Translations under genes and position numbers: made by a program
Shown here: positions 42,535 through 51,381 of the stretch, in pieces
Numbering within the stretch: the stretch's first letter is position 1
Layout: every line of letters starts with the position of its first letter
DNA from: Actinopolymorpha rutila
GTDB lineage: Bacteria > Actinomycetota > Actinomycetes > Propionibacteriales > Actinopolymorphaceae
Direction of reading: 5' to 3'
Length of the DNA: 64,000 bases
Assembly (NCBI RefSeq): GCF_013407855.1
Contig: NZ_JACBZH010000001.1
Location: forward strand, 2,232,001-2,296,000
The notes under the pieces: generated by a model
Database searches by the model: none
The model's input: the letters and a program-made list of their open reading frames with translations, nothing else
Told to the model about the DNA's origin: nothing

Positions 42535-44349
42535 TCACCGGCCGACGGCGTAGTTCTGCATCCCGCGCGGGTTGGCCCCGGCCGACAGGACGCCGGTCCG
42601 CGGGTCGCGGGCGACCGCGCACAGCCGGCCGAGGCTCCATGGACCCGAACGCGTGACGACGTGGCCACGGCGTTCCAGCGCACCGATCGCCTCCTCGCCG
42701 AGCCGGTCCTCGACCACCAGGCCATGCGGCTCCATGGTCCGCGGGTAGAAGGAACCGGGGAAGCTCGTCGTGTGCCACGCCGGCGCGTCGATCGCCTGCT
42801 GGAGGTCCTGTCCGGCGCCCAGATGCCGCAGAACGAACAGCAGCTGCCACTGGTCCTGCTGGTCGCCGCCGGGGGAGCCGCAGGCGAGCACCGGACGGCC
42901 GTCGGCGAGCACCAGCGTCGGCGAGAGTGTCGTACGGGGACGTCGCCCCGGCACGAGCGAGGAGGACAGCCCCTCCTCCAGCCAGAACATCTGCGCCCGG
43001 CTGCCCAGACAGAACCCGAGCGAGGGGATGGTCGGCGAGCTCTGCAGCCATCCGCCGCTCGGCGTGGCCGAGATCATGTTGCCCCAGCGGTCGACGACGT
43101 CCACATGACAGGTGTCGCCGCGGGTACGGCCGCTGAGGTCGACGGTGGGCTCGCCGGTGTCGCCGGCTCCGCGTCCGCCGCTCGGCGCCGTCCGGTCCGG
43201 GTCGGCGTGCGCCGCCGGCAGCCTCGGCGTACGTCCATCCGGCGAGCCCGGGCGCAGGTCACCGGACGCCCGGTCGCCCACCAGGGCGGCGCGTTCGGCG
43301 GCGTACTCCTTGGACAGCAGGGCCGGCAACGGGGAGTCGGGCAGGTCGCCGTACCACGCCTCGCGGTCTGCCAGGGCGAGCTTGAGCACCTCGGCCGTCA
43401 GGTGGACGCCGAGTTCGCCGCTGCCGTCTCTGCCGTCCCTGCCATCGATGTCGGCCGAGGCGTCCAGCGCGTCCAGTAGGGCCAGCGACTGCAGCAGGAC
43501 CGGACCCTGACCCCACGCCCGGGTCTTTGCAACCGTCAGGCCGTTCCACTCCAGGGTGGCGGGTTCCTCCCAGGACGCCGACCAGGAGGCGAGGTCGTCG
43601 CCGGTGAGCAGGCCGGGGTGGTCGGCACCGCTGGAGTCGCGGTGCGGCTGCCGGGAGAACGTGGCGACCTCCTCGGCGACGAACCCCTCCCGCCAGGCCC
43701 TCCGGGCGCCCTCGATCTGGGCCTCCCGGCCGGTGCCCGCGGCCTCGCCCTCGGCGGCCAGCCGTTCAAGGGTGTCGGCGTACGCCGGGTTGGCGAACAT
43801 CGCGTTCGGCGTCGGCGGCTTCCCGTCACGCAGCCACAGTGCCGCCGAGGTGGGCCAGTGTTCGGCGAACAACCGCTCGACCGTGGCGATCGTCGTCACC
43901 GCGCCGGACACCAGCGGATGGCCCGCGCGGGCGTACCCGATCGCGGGCTCGAGCACGTCGCGCAGCGGCCAGGTGCCGTGGTCGCGCAGCAGGAGCAGCC
44001 AGGCGTCCACCGCTCCGGGGACCGTCGCCGCCAGCGGCCCGGAGCCGGGCACCAGGTCCAGGCCGAGGTCGCGGAAGTGCGCGATGGTGGCGCCCGCCGG
44101 GGCCGGTCCCTGCCCGTTCAGCACCCTGGGCGCGGGGTCGTCGGCGGTGGCCACCACGGCGGGAACCTCACCGCCGGGGCCGTTCAGGTGCGGCTCGACC
44201 ACGTGCAGGACGAAGCCGGCGCAGGCGGCCGCGTCGAAGGCGTTGCCGCCGCGTTCGAGCACGCTCATGGCACTCTGCGACGCCAGCCAGTGCGTGGACG
44301 CGACCATGCCGAAGGTGCCCCGGAGGGTCGGGCGGGTGGTGAACGTCAT
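42535..44349 (-). CDS. Gamma-glutamyltransferase family protein
   Basis: An Ntn-hydrolase of 604 aa made as a precursor that should self-cleave before Thr413 (RGDTCHVDVVDRWGNMIS), the start of the small subunit. The large-subunit opening ASTHWLASQSAMSVLERGGN and DAAACAGFVLHVVEPHLNGPG are typical. In the small subunit GGWLQSSPTIPS replaces the usual gap-loop pattern. No signal peptide is seen, unlike classical Ggt, so it may be cytoplasmic and act on gamma-glutamyl or acyl amides (YwrD-like). An Asp/Gly-rich insertion (near residues 297-310) and a Pro/Gly-rich stretch before Thr413 are low-complexity. Confidence 0.9.
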   Translation of the reverse strand: MTFTTRPTLRGTFGMVASTHWLASQSAMSVLERGGNAFDAAACAGFVLHVVEPHLNGPGGEVPAVVATADDPAPRVLNGQGPAPAGATIAHFRDLGLDLVPGSGPLAATVPGAVDAWLLLLRDHGTWPLRDVLEPAIGYARAGHPLVSGAVTTIATVERLFAEHWPTSAALWLRDGKPPTPNAMFANPAYADTLERLAAEGEAAGTGREAQIEGARRAWREGFVAEEVATFSRQPHRDSSGADHPGLLTGDDLASWSASWEEPATLEWNGLTVAKTRAWGQGPVLLQSLALLDALDASADIDGRDGRDGSGELGVHLTAEVLKLALADREAWYGDLPDSPLPALLSKEYAAERAALVGDRASGDLRPGSPDGRTPRLPAAHADPDRTAPSGGRGAGDTGEPTVDLSGRTRGDTCHVDVVDRWGNMISATPSGGWLQSSPTIPSLGFCLGSRAQMFWLEEGLSSSLVPGRRPRTTLSPTLVLADGRPVLACGSPGGDQQDQWQLLFVLRHLGAGQDLQQAIDAPAWHTTSFPGSFYPRTMEPHGLVVEDRLGEEAIGALERRGHVVTRSGPWSLGRLCAVARDPRTGVLSAGANPRGMQNYAVGR

Positions 44350-44506
44350 GAACCGTCCTCGTCGTCGAAGGAGGTAGCCGGTCGGCGGTCCCGGACACGG
44401 CGGCGGCGACGTGTCGGGCGACCGGTGGTGCGCCCGACCCTAACGTGTGGACGCCTTCCGCAGGCCGCGATGCCGGTCCCGGCACCCGCCGATCGTCGTC
44501 CGGCCC

Positions 44507-44548
44507 GGGAGTACGGGCAGGGGAGTACGGGCAGGGGAGTACGGGCGG
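44507..44548 (+). repeat. Three 14-bp tandem repeats upstream of the HAD gene
   Basis: GGGAGTACGGGCAG is repeated three times (third copy ends GG) in the 238-bp divergent region between the gamma-glutamyltransferase and HAD genes, ending 40 bp before the HAD start. It may be a regulator-binding array or slippage product. Confidence 0.8.
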
Positions 44549-44587
44549 GCGGCGCCGGTTGTCGGTGCCCGCTGGCACCATCCCGGC

Positions 44588-45382
44588 ATGACAGCAGCGA
44601 CGACACCGGCGACGGCGACGACAGTGAGTGCGGTGATCTTCGACTGGGGCGGCACTCTCACGCCCTGGCACACGGTCGACCTGCACGACCAGTGGCGGCA
44701 CTACGCGCGGGCCTACGACCCGACCCACGGCGACGAGGTGTCGGCGGCGCTGCGGGCGGCCGAGGACGAGGCCTGGCGGCGGTCCCGGGAGGAGCATCGC
44801 GCGACCGCGTTCGACGCGATCGTCCGCGCGGGAGGGCTGGAGCCGTCGGGGCCCGCACACCAGCGCGGGGTCGAGGCCTATCGCGCGTGGTGGGAGCCGC
44901 ACACCCTCTCCGATCCGGACGCCGCGCCGCTGTTCCGGGCGCTGCACGAGCGGGGGATCCGGGTCGGCGTGTTGTCCAACACCGTCTGGCCGCGCGACGA
45001 CCACGAGCTGGTCTTCGCCCGCGACGGCGTGCTCGACCTCATCGACGGTGCCGTCTACACCAGCGAGATCGCGCACACCAAGCCACATCCGGAGGCGTTC
45101 CGCGCCGCCATGGCCGCCGTCGGCGTCGACCGGCCCGAGCACTGCGTCTTCGTCGGCGACCGGCTCTTCGACGACATCCACGGCGCGCGCTCGGTGGGGA
45201 TGCGAGCTGTCCACGTGCCGCACAGCGAGATCCCCGACGTCCAGCGTGGGCACACCGACGGTGAGCCGGACGCGGTGGTCCAGCGACTGGCCGACATCCT
45301 CCCGCTCGTGGACGGCTGGCGATCCGGCTCGGCTACCGCCGGTGAGCGGACCCGGCCAGCCGTTACCGGTCGCGACGGTTGA
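44588..45382 (+). CDS. HAD family hydrolase
   Basis: A haloacid-dehalogenase-fold phosphatase of 264 aa. Motif I is VIFDWGGTLT with the nucleophile Asp but Trp-Gly in place of the usual Leu/Met-Asp, so the second Asp of DxD is replaced by Gly. Motif II is VGVLSNT, motif III the Lys in HTKPHPEAF, and motif IV CVFVGDRLFDDIHGA. The missing second Asp is shared by many actinobacterial DWGGT proteins and suggests a changed reaction. Substrate unknown. ATG 44588 has no clear ribosome-binding site. Confidence 0.87.
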   Translation: MTAATTPATATTVSAVIFDWGGTLTPWHTVDLHDQWRHYARAYDPTHGDEVSAALRAAEDEAWRRSREEHRATAFDAIVRAGGLEPSGPAHQRGVEAYRAWWEPHTLSDPDAAPLFRALHERGIRVGVLSNTVWPRDDHELVFARDGVLDLIDGAVYTSEIAHTKPHPEAFRAAMAAVGVDRPEHCVFVGDRLFDDIHGARSVGMRAVHVPHSEIPDVQRGHTDGEPDAVVQRLADILPLVDGWRSGSATAGERTRPAVTGRDG

Positions 45383-45498
45383 ACCCCTTCGTCCGGTAGC
45401 GATGCCATTGCGGTCAGCGCACGCCTCGGGCCGATGCCCAGGGCCAGGGCTCAGAAGGACGTCAGCCGACGCCGATGACCGTCGTACGGGGAGGACCC

Positions 45499-47439
45499 AT
45501 GCCCGAGATCGACCGCCGCAGTTTCGTCGGAGGGCTGGGCGGCCTGGCTGCCGGCGCCTCGGTGCTGGCCACCGCGCGCCCGGCGCCCGCCGTTGCGGCC
45601 ACCGAGCCGGTGTTCCACTACGACCTGACCCACCTGTACGCCCTCGACCTGGCCGATCCGGCACAGGCCGCCCGGGCGCACGACGAACTCCACTTCGTGG
45701 CCACCTTGCAGGGCATCGTCAACCGCGACTTTCCCCGGCTCTACGTTCATTTCGTCGATCACAGCGAGTTCGGCACCAAGGACATCGATGACTACTGGCT
45801 CACCGTGCTGCGCCGGGACGAAGGTCTGCTCGCCGACCGGCCGCTTCGCCGCCTCGACAGCCTCGACGATCTGGTGAGGACCTTCCGACGCGCGCTCCGC
45901 GGTGCCGTGGTGTGGGACCCGAACGTGCCGGCCACGTCCAACGTCGCGTCGACGGTGGCGGGCGCCCGCGACCTGGTGGCCGTTCGGTACGACCCCTCGC
46001 CGGACTCGCTGCACACCCGGTACGTCGGGACCCGCGCCACGGCCGACGGACCACTGCGGTTGCCGTCGGTCGTACGACTGGTGCGCGACGACGGGAGCCC
46101 GCTGTTCACCGGCCGGGGGCAGATTGCCGGCACGCGGCGTCAGTCGACCGGCAGCGCCAAGTGCGACGCGTACATCTGGGCGGTCGAGCACTACCTCCGC
46201 TCCGGGCGTTCCACACCTGACCTCGGCTACTACCTCGACGGCTACTGGCTACGCCGGCCTCAGGGCAAGCTGCAGCAGGCCCTGCTCACCAACCATGACT
46301 ACCTCGTCAGCCGGCGCGGGTTCTTCTTCGACCTGCTGCCCTGGGACGACGAGGCTCCTGTCGACGATCCGCACCAGCCCGTGGGCACCGACCAGGCCAC
46401 GTTGGAGGAGATCCTGCGGGTGGCCTACGAGCGGGCGCGGGGAGCGATGGTTCCGGTGCACGGGTTCGTCCCGTGGGGCTACAAGTACACGACGGTCGAC
46501 CCGGCCGGCGGGCACCACGAACCCGTGGCCACCGAGTGGCGCTTCGTGCAGGTCGCGTCCGCCTACAACGCCTACCTCGACGCCGACGCGGAGAACCTCG
46601 ACGCGATGGCCAACGCCTCGGTGTTCCGGCACGCGCCGCTGCGGGCGGCGTACCCGCAACGTCCACGCCCGACCACTGCCGACCTGCGTGCCCGGGGCTT
46701 CGTCGACGCTTCGGGTGCGGTGGTCCCGCGCCGCTACGTGATGTTCTACGTCGGCGACTACGACTCGGCCGCCTGGCTGTATCAGGTGATGCCCTACATC
46801 TGGGACGACGCCGCCCGCGGCGAGGTCCCGCTCAACTGGGCGTTCAACCCCAACCTCGCCGAGAGAATGCCGGTGGCGCTGGACCTCGCCCGGCGGACGG
46901 CGACCTCGGCCGACACGTTCGTGGCCGGGGACAGCGGCGCCGGTTACGTCAACCCCGGCATGCTGGCCGCGCCGCGCGAGTTCTCCGGCCTGCCGTCGGG
47001 TGTCGCCGCGTGGAGGCGGCACTGCCGGCCCCGCTACACCCGCTGGGACCTCACCGTCACCGGCTTCGTGATCGACGGCTACGCGCCGGGCATGGACGCC
47101 GGGACCAGGGCGGCGTACGCCGACTTCTCACCCGACGGGTTCGCCGCGCAGAAGATCGAACCCATGGGACTGGTCGGCACCACTCCCTTCGTCCGGATGG
47201 GTCCCGACCTGCCGCGCGCCGACGCGGCCACCGCAGCCCGGGCACTGCGGGACGCGCTCGACGGCGACCTGTCCGGCCCACCCGCGGCGCCCCGGTTCCT
47301 CAGCGTGCGCACCATCCTGGAAAGCCCCTCGTGGCACCGGGACGTGGTGGACACGGTGCACGCGCAGGCGCCGGGGGCGGCGGTGGAGTTCGTGGACGCG
47401 CACACGTTCTACGCGCTGGTTCGGCAACACCTCGGCTGA
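45499..47439 (+). CDS. Tat-exported GxGYxYP-domain protein
   Basis: A 646-aa exported protein. The Tat signal is RRSFVGGLGGLAAGASVLA with an AVAA cleavage region. The domain-defining motif appears as GDSGAGYVNPGML (GxGYxxP), and the fold is that of the GxGYxYP putative glycoside-hydrolase family, with an N-terminal half typical of these proteins. A polysaccharide substrate is likely but not shown. GGGGAGGA sits just before ATG 45499; an earlier ATG (45475) is in frame but worse placed. It stands alone, 116 bp after the HAD gene. Confidence 0.85.
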   Translation: MPEIDRRSFVGGLGGLAAGASVLATARPAPAVAATEPVFHYDLTHLYALDLADPAQAARAHDELHFVATLQGIVNRDFPRLYVHFVDHSEFGTKDIDDYWLTVLRRDEGLLADRPLRRLDSLDDLVRTFRRALRGAVVWDPNVPATSNVASTVAGARDLVAVRYDPSPDSLHTRYVGTRATADGPLRLPSVVRLVRDDGSPLFTGRGQIAGTRRQSTGSAKCDAYIWAVEHYLRSGRSTPDLGYYLDGYWLRRPQGKLQQALLTNHDYLVSRRGFFFDLLPWDDEAPVDDPHQPVGTDQATLEEILRVAYERARGAMVPVHGFVPWGYKYTTVDPAGGHHEPVATEWRFVQVASAYNAYLDADAENLDAMANASVFRHAPLRAAYPQRPRPTTADLRARGFVDASGAVVPRRYVMFYVGDYDSAAWLYQVMPYIWDDAARGEVPLNWAFNPNLAERMPVALDLARRTATSADTFVAGDSGAGYVNPGMLAAPREFSGLPSGVAAWRRHCRPRYTRWDLTVTGFVIDGYAPGMDAGTRAAYADFSPDGFAAQKIEPMGLVGTTPFVRMGPDLPRADAATAARALRDALDGDLSGPPAAPRFLSVRTILESPSWHRDVVDTVHAQAPGAAVEFVDAHTFYALVRQHLG

Positions 47440-47466
47440 GCAGGCGGCGACCGTGCCGGGAGTCGG

Positions 47467-47967
47467 CTACCGCCGGCTCCCGGCGCCGGAGACGCGGCGG
47501 GACGCCGACGGTGACGCCGGATCCGTGGGCGTGGGCGTCGCACCGGGCGGGTGGGCGACACCGGGGAAGGCCTTCGGATCGGCGCCCCAGTCCAGCCGCC
47601 GGCGGGCGCAGTCGACGAGCAGGTCGGCGCCCATGGTGCGCACGCTCGAACTCGTCGCGGCGGCGACCAGGTCGGCGAACACCCCGGCGCATCCGTCCTC
47701 GAGGTACAACGCGAGCCGCCGGGCGCTGGTGCCGCCGGTCACCTGGAACGGCAGCCGGTAGCCCGCGTCGCCGGCGACCGGTGTCGCGTGACGTGCGCGC
47801 AGCTGCGCTCGCAGACGTTCCCGCAGTTCGCGGTACAACTCGATCGTGCGCTCGCCGCGGCTCCGGTCGTCCAAACCCAACTGGGGCGTCAGCACGCCGT
47901 ACCCCCAGATCGCTGCGTGCACTCCGGCCAGTGCTTCCTGCAGACCGGCGATCTCGCGGTCACTCAT
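47467..47967 (-). CDS. DUF4439 ferritin-like protein
   Basis: A 166-aa helical protein of the DUF4439 ferritin-like family. LQEALAGVHAAIWGYGVLTPQL is the conserved first helix and YRLPFQVTGGTSARRLALYLED follows. The C-terminal 30 residues are Pro/Ser/Arg-rich. No signal peptide is seen. It is downstream of, and probably cotranscribed with, a lipoprotein of related fold. In mycobacteria a DUF4439 gene lies between proS and rimP as well. Confidence 0.85.
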   Translation of the reverse strand: MSDREIAGLQEALAGVHAAIWGYGVLTPQLGLDDRSRGERTIELYRELRERLRAQLRARHATPVAGDAGYRLPFQVTGGTSARRLALYLEDGCAGVFADLVAAATSSSVRTMGADLLVDCARRRLDWGADPKAFPGVAHPPGATPTPTDPASPSASRRVSGAGSRR

Positions 47968-48025
47968 CGGTCAGCCTCCCCCGAGGCGGCATCGAACATC
48001 CAGGTCGAACATCCAGGCCCGACAT

Positions 48026-48643
48026 CTAGGAGGTCTCCGCGCCGAGCGTCAGCACGTGCGTGGACTCGCAGGCACCGATCGACGCCAGGATCCGGGCGTG
48101 TTCGGGATCGCGCGCCACCCGGACGTTGGTCCGGCGGGCGGCGGTGGCGGCCTTCTCCAGCCCGAGCAGGGCGGCGACCGAGTCTCCGCCCGCGTCGGGA
48201 ACGACCGGGGTGGTCGGCCCGGGACTCGCGGTCCGGTCGGGCGTGGGGGAGGGACTGGCCGTCGACCTGCCGGCACGTCGGGTCAGCGCGGTGAGCGCGG
48301 CGAGGTGCTCCTCGTGCCGCCGGACGTACTCCGACAGCTGCCTGCGCAGGTCGGGGTGCTTGGCCACGGTCGCGGCGTAGGCGGTCAGCAAAGCCCGCTC
48401 CTCGGTCAGCGCCGAGGTGAGCACCGGAAGGTCCGGGTCGGGCGTCGGTGTGGGTGTCGCGGCCGAGCCGCGCCCGGACGTTCCGGGACCGTCGTCGCGG
48501 CCGGTGGTGCAGGCGGCGAGGAAGCTCCCGGTCAGGCCGAGGACACCGGCGCCCAGCGTCGTGCGCAGCACTCCACGCCGGGTCGGCGGCACCTCGTCGG
48601 ACGCCGGGGACACCGGGGACGAAGCGTTGGTGGGCGCGTTCAC
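48026..48643 (-). CDS. Tat/lipoprotein ferritin-like protein
   Basis: A 205-aa exported lipoprotein. The N-terminus has twin Arg (TRRGVLRTTLG) and a lipobox LAAC, so the mature protein should be lipid-anchored outside. A helical pair follows (LTSALTEERALLTAYAATVA, LSEYVRRHEEHLAALTAL). Pro/Thr/Ser repeats link the helices. The E...H..H spacing in VRRHEEHLAAL recalls metal sites of ferritin-like proteins, but binding is unproven. GTG 48643 is the only start upstream of the signal. It is followed 58 bp later by the DUF4439 gene. Confidence 0.8.
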   Translation of the reverse strand: MNAPTNASSPVSPASDEVPPTRRGVLRTTLGAGVLGLTGSFLAACTTGRDDGPGTSGRGSAATPTPTPDPDLPVLTSALTEERALLTAYAATVAKHPDLRRQLSEYVRRHEEHLAALTALTRRAGRSTASPSPTPDRTASPGPTTPVVPDAGGDSVAALLGLEKAATAARRTNVRVARDPEHARILASIGACESTHVLTLGAETS

Positions 48644-49006
48644 CAGCGTGACGTTACCGGAGCGAATTCGGGCATCGGCACGTTACGTCCCCCTTCTTCG
48701 TCCTGGGGAATTTCGGCCCGCCGGAGCCCGTCGCCGAGGAGATCGAACGGGGTCCCGGCGCGGGCGTGGCGCCGTTTGAAGGGCAATTCCGCGGCCGGGT
48801 ACGCTGACCACGCCGAGGCCGGGTCGAGGTGACCGAAGGGCACCACGGTCGGCCCTCGGTTCGCACCAGTTCGCACCAGCTTCGCACCGTCAGCGAGGCG
48901 GCCGGGCCGGCACCCAGGTGGTCGCGACGGCGCCGCTCTCCGCGGCACCCGACACCCGGCCGGCGCCGCGCCCGCCTCGTCCGCACAACTAGAGAGGGAG
49001 GCACCC
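48644..49006. promoter_or_regulatory. Divergent control region upstream of rimP
   Basis: A 363-bp gap. It holds a good sigma-70-like promoter (next entry), a direct repeat TTCGCACCAG at 48860-48888 (two full copies plus TTCGCACC), and the rimP ribosome-binding site GAGAGGGAG at 48992-49000. No gene was seen. Confidence 0.5.
48776..48805 (+). promoter_or_regulatory. Promoter of the rimP-nusA-infB operon
   Basis: TTGAAG (48776-48781) and TACGCT (48800-48805) are separated by 18 bp, close to the housekeeping sigma consensus. Transcription would start near 48812, giving a ~195-nt leader that contains the TTCGCACCAG repeat. Confidence 0.6.
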
Positions 49007-49591
49007 GTGGCTAGCGGCTCTGCTGCTCGTGACCAGGTGGCCGACCTTCTCGCGCCGGTGCTCGCCCAGTCCGGACTCGACCTGGAGTCCGTCGACCTCA
49101 CCCCTGCCGGCCGCCGTACCGTCCTGCGCATCGTGGTGGACGCGGACGGCGGCGTCACACTCGACCAGCTGGCCGACACCTCGCGCACCGTCGCGAAGCT
49201 GCTCGACGCCGGCGACGTGATGGGCGCGGGTTCCTACACCCTCGAGGTGACCTCCAGGGGCGTCGACCGGCCCCTCACCGAGCCCCGCCACTGGCGGCGC
49301 AACGTCGGCCGGCTGGTCAAGGTGGTGCATGCCGACGGCAGCCAGCTGCTCGGACGGGTCACCGCTGCCGACGAGCAGAGCGCGGAGCTGGACGTCGACG
49401 GGACCCCCCACCAGGTCGACTACGCCCGGGTGGCCAAGGCGCGGGTGCAGGTCGAGTTCGCCAAGATGGCCCCGGCCGACGAGGGCGAGCCCGGTGAGGA
49501 ACTCGACGACACCGACACCACCGACCAGCCGGACGACGGCGACAACCACAGCACGTACGACACGTACGACGACACGGACAAGGAGGGATAG
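49007..49591 (+). CDS. rimP: Ribosome maturation factor RimP
   Basis: Helps assemble the 30S subunit. The N-terminal domain shows [20 protein letters not shown] and [16 protein letters not shown] text ([20 protein letters not shown]), the family signature. The C-terminal SH3-like domain ends near residue 155, followed by a 35-residue acidic tail. GTG 49007 has GAGAGGGAG upstream. nusA follows after four bases, so the two are coupled. Confidence 0.94.
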   Translation: MASGSAARDQVADLLAPVLAQSGLDLESVDLTPAGRRTVLRIVVDADGGVTLDQLADTSRTVAKLLDAGDVMGAGSYTLEVTSRGVDRPLTEPRHWRRNVGRLVKVVHADGSQLLGRVTAADEQSAELDVDGTPHQVDYARVAKARVQVEFAKMAPADEGEPGEELDDTDTTDQPDDGDNHSTYDTYDDTDKEG

Positions 49592-49595
49592 GCCC

Positions 49596-50669
49596 ATGGA
49601 CATCGACATGGCGGTCCTGCGCGCTCTGGAGCGTGAGAAGGACGTCCCTCTGGAGGCCGTCTGCGAGGCGATCGAGCAGGCCCTGCTGATCGCCTACCAG
49701 CGGACCGAGGGAGCCCAGACGCACGCCCGGGTCGAACTCGACCGCAAGAGCGGGCACGTGACGGTCTACGCCACCGAGCTCGACGAGGAGGGCAAGCCGG
49801 CGCGGGAGTGGGACGACACCCCGACCGGCTTCGGCCGGATCGCCACCACCACGGCGAAACAGGTCATCCTGCAGCGGCTGCGCGACGCCGAGGAAGACCA
49901 CATGTTCGGCGAGTTCGTCGGCAAGGAAGGCGACATCATCTCCGGCGTGATCCAGCAGGGGAAGGACCCCCGGCTGGTCTACGTCAACCTCGGCCGGGTG
50001 GAAGGCGTGCTGCCGCCCCAGGAGCAGGTGCCGGGTGAGCGTTACAGCCACGGCGACCGGATCAAGTGCTTCGTGGTGGCCGTCCGCAAGGGCTTCCGCG
50101 GCCCGCAGATCACCCTGTCGCGCACCCACCCCAACCTCGTACGGAAGCTGTTCGCGCTGGAGGTCCCCGAGATCGCCGACGGCACCGTCGAGATCAGCGG
50201 GATCGCCCGCGAGGCCGGTCACCGCACCAAGGTCGCGGTGCACTCGCGCAACCCGTCGGTCAACGCCAAGGGCGCGTGTATCGGGCCGGTGGGTTCGCGC
50301 GTACGCAACGTCATGAACGAGCTGCACGGCGAGAAGATCGACATCGTCGACTGGTCGGAGGACCCGGCGGAGTACGTCAAGCAGGCCCTGTCCCCGGCGC
50401 GGGTGCGCAGCGTCGAGGTCGTCGACGCCGCGGCCCGGTCGGCGCGGGTGGTCGTACCCGACTACCAGCTCAGCCTCGCCATCGGCCGCGAGGGCCAGAA
50501 CGCCCGGCTCGCGGCCAGGCTGACCGGCTGGCGGATCGACATCCGGTCCGACACCGCCGAGGCCGAGCCGGCACCGGCCACCCCCGCCACGGACGAGGAG
50601 TCCGGTGAGTCGCCGAACCCGGCCGGGGCGGGCGCGGCCGGTGACCAGCAGGCCGGCGACCACCAGTAG
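49596..50669 (+). CDS. nusA: Transcription termination/antitermination factor NusA
   Basis: Binds RNA polymerase and controls pausing and termination. Domain order: N-terminal RNAP-binding domain ([20 protein letters not shown]), S1 domain ([20 protein letters not shown]), KH1 ([20 protein letters not shown]) and KH2 ([20 protein letters not shown]). The acidic C-terminal repeats of E. coli NusA are absent, as in other actinobacteria; the 357-aa length fits. AGGAGGG lies eight bases before ATG 49596. Confidence 0.96.
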   Translation: MDIDMAVLRALEREKDVPLEAVCEAIEQALLIAYQRTEGAQTHARVELDRKSGHVTVYATELDEEGKPAREWDDTPTGFGRIATTTAKQVILQRLRDAEEDHMFGEFVGKEGDIISGVIQQGKDPRLVYVNLGRVEGVLPPQEQVPGERYSHGDRIKCFVVAVRKGFRGPQITLSRTHPNLVRKLFALEVPEIADGTVEISGIAREAGHRTKVAVHSRNPSVNAKGACIGPVGSRVRNVMNELHGEKIDIVDWSEDPAEYVKQALSPARVRSVEVVDAAARSARVVVPDYQLSLAIGREGQNARLAARLTGWRIDIRSDTAEAEPAPATPATDEESGESPNPAGAGAAGDQQAGDHQ

Positions 50670-50781
50670 GTAGGCTCTGACGGAACGCCGGTCGGCACCC
50701 GACCGACCGGCGGCCGGCACGGGGCGGCATCCGGACGACACCGGGCCGACCTGGCACCAGACCGGTCCGACCCTGCCTGAC

Positions 50782-50797
50782 CAGGCGAATTCGCCTG
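50782..50797. promoter_or_regulatory. 16-bp perfect palindrome between nusA and ylxR
   Basis: CAGGCGAATTCGCCTG is a perfect palindrome in the 214-bp nusA-ylxR gap. As it has no loop, it is more like an operator than a terminator. Confidence 0.5.
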
Positions 50798-50869
50798 ATC
50801 CGGCCGGAATCGGACCCTTCTCGGATCCGGATGAAGAGATCCAGCGCCCGCCGAGTCCGGCGGTCTGGG

Positions 50870-50883
50870 TACACTCTCACGAG
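50870..50883 (+). promoter_or_regulatory. Candidate internal promoter before ylxR
   Basis: TACACT (50870-50875) lies eight bases before the ylxR GTG, and no ribosome-binding site is visible. This could be a promoter for ylxR-infB that yields a leaderless or nearly leaderless mRNA. No -35 box is evident. Confidence 0.4.
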
Positions 50884-51297
50884 GTGGGTCGTACAGGTCG
50901 GGAACCAAACACACGTCCGCACGCGGTGCGCACGTGTGTGGGTTGTCGGCAACGTACGGCAAAGTCTGACCTGCTCCGGGTCGTCCTCGCACGTGACGAG
51001 ACCGCCACACGGTTGGTCGCGGACGTCACCGGCCATGCGCCGGGGCGTGGGGCGCATCTGCATCCCACGAGAGAATGCCTCGGACTCGCCGAACGCCGAC
51101 GAGCTTTCGCGCGCGCCCTGCGTGCGCGGGCCCCGATCGACGTCGGTCCGCTCCGACGCCACGTCGAGCAGCAGGATCCAGTCGACACCGGCCAGGCGGA
51201 TGCCACCGATCTGGCCAGCAACGCACCGAACACCGGCGACGCCCAGCGCGACCAGGGGCGCCGCCCAGGCAAAGAAAGTGGGTCGAGCGGCTCATGA
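50884..51297 (+). CDS. YlxR family RNA-binding protein (DUF448)
   Basis: A small basic protein of 137 aa. The conserved RTCVGCRQR and the GRGAHLHPTRECL segment mark the YlxR/DUF448 family, which sits between nusA and infB in most Gram-positive bacteria. It is thought to bind RNA and has been linked to RNase P in other species. The C-terminal ~55 residues are hydrophilic and not conserved. GTG 50884 is the only sensible start. Confidence 0.9.
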   Translation: MGRTGREPNTRPHAVRTCVGCRQRTAKSDLLRVVLARDETATRLVADVTGHAPGRGAHLHPTRECLGLAERRRAFARALRARAPIDVGPLRRHVEQQDPVDTGQADATDLASNAPNTGDAQRDQGRRPGKESGSSGS

Positions 51298-51381
51298 GCA
51301 CTCGATGAGAACCGAGCAATGAGCACGCCTAGTTACTAGCGGCCTGGACCCACAAGGGGCCCGGGCCGGCAAAGGAGAGCA

